64,000 bases of DNA from Pantoea sp. SOD02 (GTDB lineage Bacteria; Pseudomonadota; Gammaproteobacteria; Enterobacterales; Enterobacteriaceae). A model generated the notes under the pieces. The model did no database searches. It was not told the origin of the DNA and saw only the letters and a program-made list of their open reading frames with translations. The translations under genes and the position numbers were made by a program. Positions 60,202 to 64,000 of the stretch are shown here, piece by piece. Each line of letters starts with the position of its first letter. Within the stretch, counting starts at the first letter, position 1. The DNA lies in NCBI RefSeq assembly GCF_024707505.1, contig NZ_CP102604.1, forward strand, positions 434,001 through 498,000, read 5' to 3'.

Positions 60202-60691
60202 GAGACATAAAATTTACGTGAGTTTTCTCTGCGTCCTATTTCTAATGATAAATCTGATGCTCTCTTATCAGGCGCAAGCGTTAAATATTACGGTTACAGC
60301 TAAAGTTGTGGTGCCGCCGTGTGTCGTCAACAATGGAAATGTAATTAGTGTTGATTTTGGCGATGCAATATTAATACCCCAGATCAATGGTCAAAATTAT
60401 CGTACTACTATTCCTTACACTATCCAGTGTGATGTTTCTGCACCTGATGCATTAAAATTGCAGATTAGAGGCAGTGGTGCGACGTTCAATTCTGATGCGC
60501 TGGAAACCAGCCAGAGCGGATTAGGGATTGTTTTTTATCAAGATGGCCAGCCTTTGGCGCTCAATGACAAGCTTGATGTAAGTTATTCAGCATTACCTAC
60601 ATTTGAGGCTGCACCCGTGAAGGAAATGGGCACCAAGCTGCTGGGCGGTGCATTTACCGCTGGAGCGACATTGGCAATCTATTATAATTAA
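60194..60691 (+). CDS. Minor fimbrial subunit (adaptor)
   Basis: A 165-residue pilin-domain protein. Signal peptide FLCVLFLMINLMLSYQAQA, donor strand LNITVTAKVV, Cys pair in VPPCVVNN and TIQCDVS, and IPQINGQNYRTTIPYTIQCD, which is typical of MrpF/MrpE-type adaptors. It ends ATLAIYYN. From here to about 62.9 kb the DNA is markedly AT-richer than the usher and chaperone genes. Confidence 0.88.
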   Translation: MNKRHKIYVSFLCVLFLMINLMLSYQAQALNITVTAKVVVPPCVVNNGNVISVDFGDAILIPQINGQNYRTTIPYTIQCDVSAPDALKLQIRGSGATFNSDALETSQSGLGIVFYQDGQPLALNDKLDVSYSALPTFEAAPVKEMGTKLLGGAFTAGATLAIYYN

Positions 60692-60701
60692 TGAGGCAAC
60701 T

Positions 60702-61190
60702 GTGAAGTATAAAATTCAAACGGTGTTGCTAATTTTGAGTGCTTTAATCATGCACCGCTCAGCATATTCAGTTGAAAACTTACTATTTAAGGGAAGTTTG
60801 ATTGATATGGCTGAATGCACGATAAATAACGATCAGCGTATTGACATCGACTTTGGTCCACGACTAGGTATTAGTCAAATCGATGGAGTAAATTATCGCC
60901 AGGCTATTAATTACCAGATTAATTGCCTACCCGGAACTACAACACCCGATATGGCTATTAATATCACCGCAAATGCCATGACGAATGATAATACTGCTAT
61001 TCAAACGGATAAAACAGGGCTTGGTATTCGCCTATTACAAAATGGCATGCCAATGAACTTAAATCAGGCTTTGGTGTTTACTTCCGGTAATCCACCGGTA
61101 TTGGAAGCAGTTCCTGTAACTTCAGATGCAAACCTGTTAACTGAAGGTGCATTCCTGGCGGTCGCGACTATTCAGGTAGAATATCAATGA
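60702..61190 (+). CDS. Minor fimbrial subunit (adaptor), paralogue of the preceding one
   Basis: A 162-residue pilin-domain protein starting at GTG 60702 (GAGG upstream). Signal peptide ends near SAYS/VEN; Cys in DMAECTIN and QINCLPG; ISQIDGVNYRQAINYQINC aligns with IPQINGQNYRTTIPYTIQC of its neighbour, so the two arose by duplication. It overlaps the next gene by four bases. Confidence 0.87.
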   Translation: MKYKIQTVLLILSALIMHRSAYSVENLLFKGSLIDMAECTINNDQRIDIDFGPRLGISQIDGVNYRQAINYQINCLPGTTTPDMAINITANAMTNDNTAIQTDKTGLGIRLLQNGMPMNLNQALVFTSGNPPVLEAVPVTSDANLLTEGAFLAVATIQVEYQ

Positions 61191-61720
61191 AGAAAGCGAA
61201 TCTTATTCTGTTACACATGCTATTCACCATTACTGTGGTTATGACTCATCATGCCAGGGCGACTGATATGCAGTTCAGCGGTGCATTGGTTGCAGAGCCT
61301 TGCGTCATTGCGCCTGGTAAAGAGAATATTGATTTATATTTTGGCACGCTTGCTGATAAGTATCTTTATCATAATTTTCGCTCACCGAATAAGTCATTCT
61401 CGATTGAATTAACCGGCTGTACACCTAATGTCGGCCAATCTGTTGCAGTGACTTTTACGGGAATTGAAAATGCTGAACTCACCGGTCTGCTGGCTATTGA
61501 TCCTGGCAGTGCAGCCAGCGGCATCGCCATTGGCATGGAAACAGCCAATGGTTTGCCGTTAAAAATTAATTCTCTTAGCAATAAAATGCGTTTAGTGAAC
61601 GGTAATAATGATATTTCATTGCGAGCCTATGTTCAGGCTGAAAAATCCGCTTTAAAGAATAAAAAAATAGGCTTAGGCACTTTCAATGCAACAGCAAGCT
61701 TTACTCTGACTTACGACTGA
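61187..61720 (+). CDS. Minor fimbrial subunit (tip-proximal)
   Basis: A 177-residue pilin-domain protein. Signal peptide to HHARA; donor strand MQFSGALVAEPCVI, second Cys in IELTGCTPN, SKNKIGLGTF-like ending FNATASFTLTYD. Layout resembles PapG-adjacent PapF or MrpG. ATGA overlap with the upstream gene. Confidence 0.88.
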   Translation: MKKANLILLHMLFTITVVMTHHARATDMQFSGALVAEPCVIAPGKENIDLYFGTLADKYLYHNFRSPNKSFSIELTGCTPNVGQSVAVTFTGIENAELTGLLAIDPGSAASGIAIGMETANGLPLKINSLSNKMRLVNGNNDISLRAYVQAEKSALKNKKIGLGTFNATASFTLTYD

Positions 61721-61728
61721 GAAATAAG

Positions 61729-62565
61729 ATGAGAAAAATTCTATCTGTAATTGCACTCCTGAGTGTAATGATCTTCGGCGCACATGCTGGGCCTTATCCT
61801 GTGGTTGCTACCATGTCGACTCAGATATTTCCTCCTGATGGTGCAGTATATACTTATACATGGGCAGTGATTGATATACCGTCAGCTGACCAACCGGCTC
61901 CTGCTAACTGGTCATATGTTTTTGGACATAAGCATTACAGCCTTAACCCGAATACTCCGGTCAAAGCTAGCTTTCCTGATCAACCGACGAGCTATAGGGA
62001 ATGTATTAATCAACAATGTATAGGACGCGTCAGAACAGGTGAAACATTAAGCCAAACGGCTATGCGTATTTCGGATAATGGTAAAGCTCTGGTTTCTGGA
62101 GCACTATCTCACGCCGGGAGAAATGTTGATGAATGTGTCGGATTTTTTTTTGTAAGCCGAGGCAGCGATCCATTAAATACACTCTGGAGTAACGTAATCT
62201 TTCCTGGCGGAAGTTGTATAATCGTACCTCCAGGGAAAGATTTTTGTGAGATAAATACACCCTCTATTACGCTCAACCACGGTACATTATCGGTGACCGA
62301 TGCCAACGGTTCAGAAGCTACAGAATGGATTAATATGCGTTGTACTGTTGCTACAAAAGTCACCTTACGGCTTGCTTCTGATATTGACTATATTCCGATG
62401 CAAAACAACGCGCGTGCACACATAAAAATAAATGGCAAAAGTGTTGGTGGTCAATATGATTTTCCCGCAGGTGATACTCAGCTTGAGATAAAAAGCGTGT
62501 TAGAGAATATCACTCAGGATGGTGATTATACGGGTTTCACTGTAATGGTTATTGAACCTGCATAA
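61729..62565 (+). CDS. MrpH-like two-domain tip adhesin
   Basis: A 278-residue exported protein without the N-terminal donor strand of ordinary pilins, as expected for a tip adhesin. Signal peptide to GAHA. Receptor-binding half residues 21-165 holds H67 and H69 (VFGHKHYSL) and H128 (ALSHAGRN); Proteus MrpH coordinates zinc with an HxH pair plus a later His. Cys 92/97 and 136 fit disulfides. The pilin half (170-278) ends TGFTVMVIEPA. A run of nine T (62143-62151) lies in codons 139-141. MrpH family membership is likely, not certain. Confidence 0.8.
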   Translation: MRKILSVIALLSVMIFGAHAGPYPVVATMSTQIFPPDGAVYTYTWAVIDIPSADQPAPANWSYVFGHKHYSLNPNTPVKASFPDQPTSYRECINQQCIGRVRTGETLSQTAMRISDNGKALVSGALSHAGRNVDECVGFFFVSRGSDPLNTLWSNVIFPGGSCIIVPPGKDFCEINTPSITLNHGTLSVTDANGSEATEWINMRCTVATKVTLRLASDIDYIPMQNNARAHIKINGKSVGGQYDFPAGDTQLEIKSVLENITQDGDYTGFTVMVIEPA

Positions 62566-62584
62566 TGGAGTTTTTATTTCTAAA

Positions 62585-62959
62585 ATGAAAATTATTCTAA
62601 TACTAGTGGCAGGAGCGTTACTCACCGCTTGCCAACATAAAACTCAACCTGCCGAAATTGTTGATGCCGCTCTTCAGCCAGCCGAAATACAGAAGCAGGA
62701 AAATAGTCGCCTTGAAAATTGTCACAGCGAACTTGAATCACTCAAAACCATTAACAGTGAAAAATACACGCAGAGCAAAAAGCAATTTGATCAACTGATG
62801 CAGGGCACCGCGCAATATGCCGGTATTCGCAGCAATGTGAAATCCTCGACGCAGGAAACGGTGGATGCGCTATACCGCTATCGCGTTAACTTGCTGTGTA
62901 CGGAAATCAGTAACACTTTGCTGAACAGTCTGGTGACATCTGAGCGGACGCCAGGATGA
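62585..62959 (+). CDS. Small lipoprotein of the fimbrial operon
   Basis: A 124-residue lipoprotein. Lipobox LTAC with lipidated C16 after IILILVAGAL; Q17 predicts outer-membrane sorting. The rest is helical and charged (RLENCHSELESLKTINSEK) with two more Cys, in NCHSE and LLCTE, that could pair. I do not recognise a family. It overlaps the next gene by four bases and follows the adhesin by 19, so it belongs to the fimbrial transcript. A helper for fibre assembly or anchoring is a guess. Confidence 0.8.
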   Translation: MKIILILVAGALLTACQHKTQPAEIVDAALQPAEIQKQENSRLENCHSELESLKTINSEKYTQSKKQFDQLMQGTAQYAGIRSNVKSSTQETVDALYRYRVNLLCTEISNTLLNSLVTSERTPG

Positions 62960-63918
62960 TGACGCTAAATCGTTGCCGATGGATTGGCTACTTTGTCGCG
63001 ACTGTCGCGGGCTCAACCTGCCTTCAGGGGTTTGCTGCCAACAATGGCGAGGTGCCGGCAATCCTGCATTTTGCTGAGAAATATCACGGCGAAAATGTGC
63101 CCGCCGCTGCGCCTGCTGCAATGCCGAAACTGGCCCACAGCAACGAGCGGGAGAAACTCACTCAGCAGATTGCGCAGCTAAAGCAGCAGCTCAGCGATCA
63201 ATCGAAGAAGATGAGTGCCTTACAAGCGCGGGTTGCAGAGCCGTTCGACGACAGCGCACTTAACGATGCGCGGAAGCGGCAGGATTATGCAGCGGGCGTT
63301 TCGTTGGGCGAAGAGATCAATCAGCTGCAGGCAGAACATGCGCGCTGGGGCATCGAAAGCGATAAAAAAATGCTGCTGGCCGGTATCAGCGATTCCCTGG
63401 AAAAACGCGTGCGCCTGCCGCAAGAGAAGTTGGTTGAATCGTTGAAAGAGGTTAATCAGCAAATCGAGCAAAAGCGCAGCGCGGCGATGCAAACAGAGCA
63501 AAACAAAACCGACGCGTTTCTGACGGAATTCAAACAACGCATGGGCGCTGAGAAGCTAGAGAGTGGCATCTGGCAGCATATTGAACATGTCGGAGATGAC
63601 GCGATTGCCGATAACGACATCGTCGATGTGGTGATACGCGAAACGCTGGCTGATGGTGAAGTGGTGCAGGATATGGAACTGCATAACAAAGTGTTGTCTC
63701 AGCCACGCCAGGCTTTTCCCGCTATTTTCCGTGATGCGCTGAGCCAACTGCGCAATCATGGCTCGATGACCATCGTGGTGCCGCCTGAGTTGGCTTACGG
63801 CGATGCCGGTTATCCGCCGTTAGTGCCGCCCGGCGCCACCATGATTTATCACCTGCGCATTGCCGATGCGCACGCTGCATCAGAACAAAACAATAACGCC
63901 GCAGATAAAAATCTGTAA
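62956..63918 (+). CDS. Periplasmic FKBP-like protein with degenerate active site
   Basis: A 320-residue exported protein. Signal peptide to GFA/ANN; coiled coil 62-95 (EREKLTQQIAQLKQQLSDQ); FkpA/Mip-like dimerisation domain 100-198 (YAAGVSLGEEINQL, DKKMLLAGISDSLEKRV); FKBP domain 199-304. The end keeps VVPPELAYGDAGYPPLVPPG, but DGxxFDSS is DGEVVQDM and the VIPGW stretch is FPAIFRD, so the Phe/Asp and Trp of the isomerase pocket are gone. It is last in the fimbrial operon. It may act as a holdase rather than an isomerase. Confidence 0.85.
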   Translation: MMTLNRCRWIGYFVATVAGSTCLQGFAANNGEVPAILHFAEKYHGENVPAAAPAAMPKLAHSNEREKLTQQIAQLKQQLSDQSKKMSALQARVAEPFDDSALNDARKRQDYAAGVSLGEEINQLQAEHARWGIESDKKMLLAGISDSLEKRVRLPQEKLVESLKEVNQQIEQKRSAAMQTEQNKTDAFLTEFKQRMGAEKLESGIWQHIEHVGDDAIADNDIVDVVIRETLADGEVVQDMELHNKVLSQPRQAFPAIFRDALSQLRNHGSMTIVVPPELAYGDAGYPPLVPPGATMIYHLRIADAHAASEQNNNAADKNL

Positions 63919-64000
63919 TCACAGAGCGCAATTGTCATCGCATTGATATGCAACACCGGGAAAACGCATATTCATCACGCGAAACGCTGAACTTGTCGAT
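63919..64000. other. End of window, no feature seen
   Basis: The last 82 bases hold no terminator or gene that I can identify. Confidence 0.5.

Overview
The window looks like a chromosomal stretch of a plant- or environment-associated member of the Enterobacterales, most like Pantoea/Erwinia. The basis is a 796-residue Gcd of E. coli length, a DmlA/DmlR pair, YghU, a Nac-type regulator, a chaperone-usher operon of the Mrp/Fim type, GC-rich catabolic genes, and a dense family of GTAG-headed REP hairpins between genes. No tRNA, rRNA, CRISPR, insertion sequence or prophage was seen.

Layout. 1-6.2 kb: 3' part of an MdtG-like exporter, PQQ glucose dehydrogenase (gcd), an orphan 199-residue protein and an MFS exporter. 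6.3-16.7 kb: a carbohydrate island with a Gfo/Idh/MocA oxidoreductase, a BadF-type sugar kinase, a ROK regulator, a binding-protein ABC sugar importer with a separately encoded ATPase, and a cytoplasmic GH28-like beta-helix enzyme. 16.7-18.8 kb: D-malate dehydrogenase and its divergent LysR regulator. 19-22.3 kb: a sodium/solute symporter, a sialidase-fold enzyme and an SDR in one operon. 22.3-27.3 kb: a sigma-54 activator divergent from a MocA-like dehydrogenase, a TIM-barrel isomerase and an orphan periplasmic sugar-binding protein, with a clear -24/-12 promoter between them. 27.5-30.8 kb: an AT-richer lipopolysaccharide islet (GT8, O-antigen-ligase-like, GT2). 30.9-33.6 kb: a chemoreceptor with a six-helix membrane sensor, a DUF1330 protein and YghU. 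33.7-40.5 kb: two sets of Gfo/Idh oxidoreductase, TIM-barrel isomerase and LacI regulator.

40.5-50.5 kb appears to be a nitrogen-scavenging region. It holds a polar amino-acid ABC importer split into two parts (permeases and ATPase at 40.6-42.8 kb, binding protein at 49.7-50.5 kb), the 5-oxoprolinase genes pxpB-pxpC-pxpA, an aminotransferase, a biotin-carrier-like protein without its biotinyl lysine, and a Nac regulator. The regulator has a sigma-54 promoter and an NtrC box upstream. ATA-N9-TAT sequences (the relaxed Nac site) precede several of the operons, so NtrC to Nac to oxoproline uptake is a coherent inferred circuit.

50.8-53.5 kb: an EamA transporter, an RraA-family protein and an eroded HigB toxin with an intact antitoxin. 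53.6-63.9 kb: two tandem FimZ-like response regulators facing a nine-gene chaperone-usher operon. That operon ends with an MrpH-like tip adhesin, a small lipoprotein and a periplasmic FKBP-like protein whose catalytic residues are lost. This fimbrial tail, the REP family that supplies stop codons to three genes, and the Nac/oxoproline region are the parts most worth following up.
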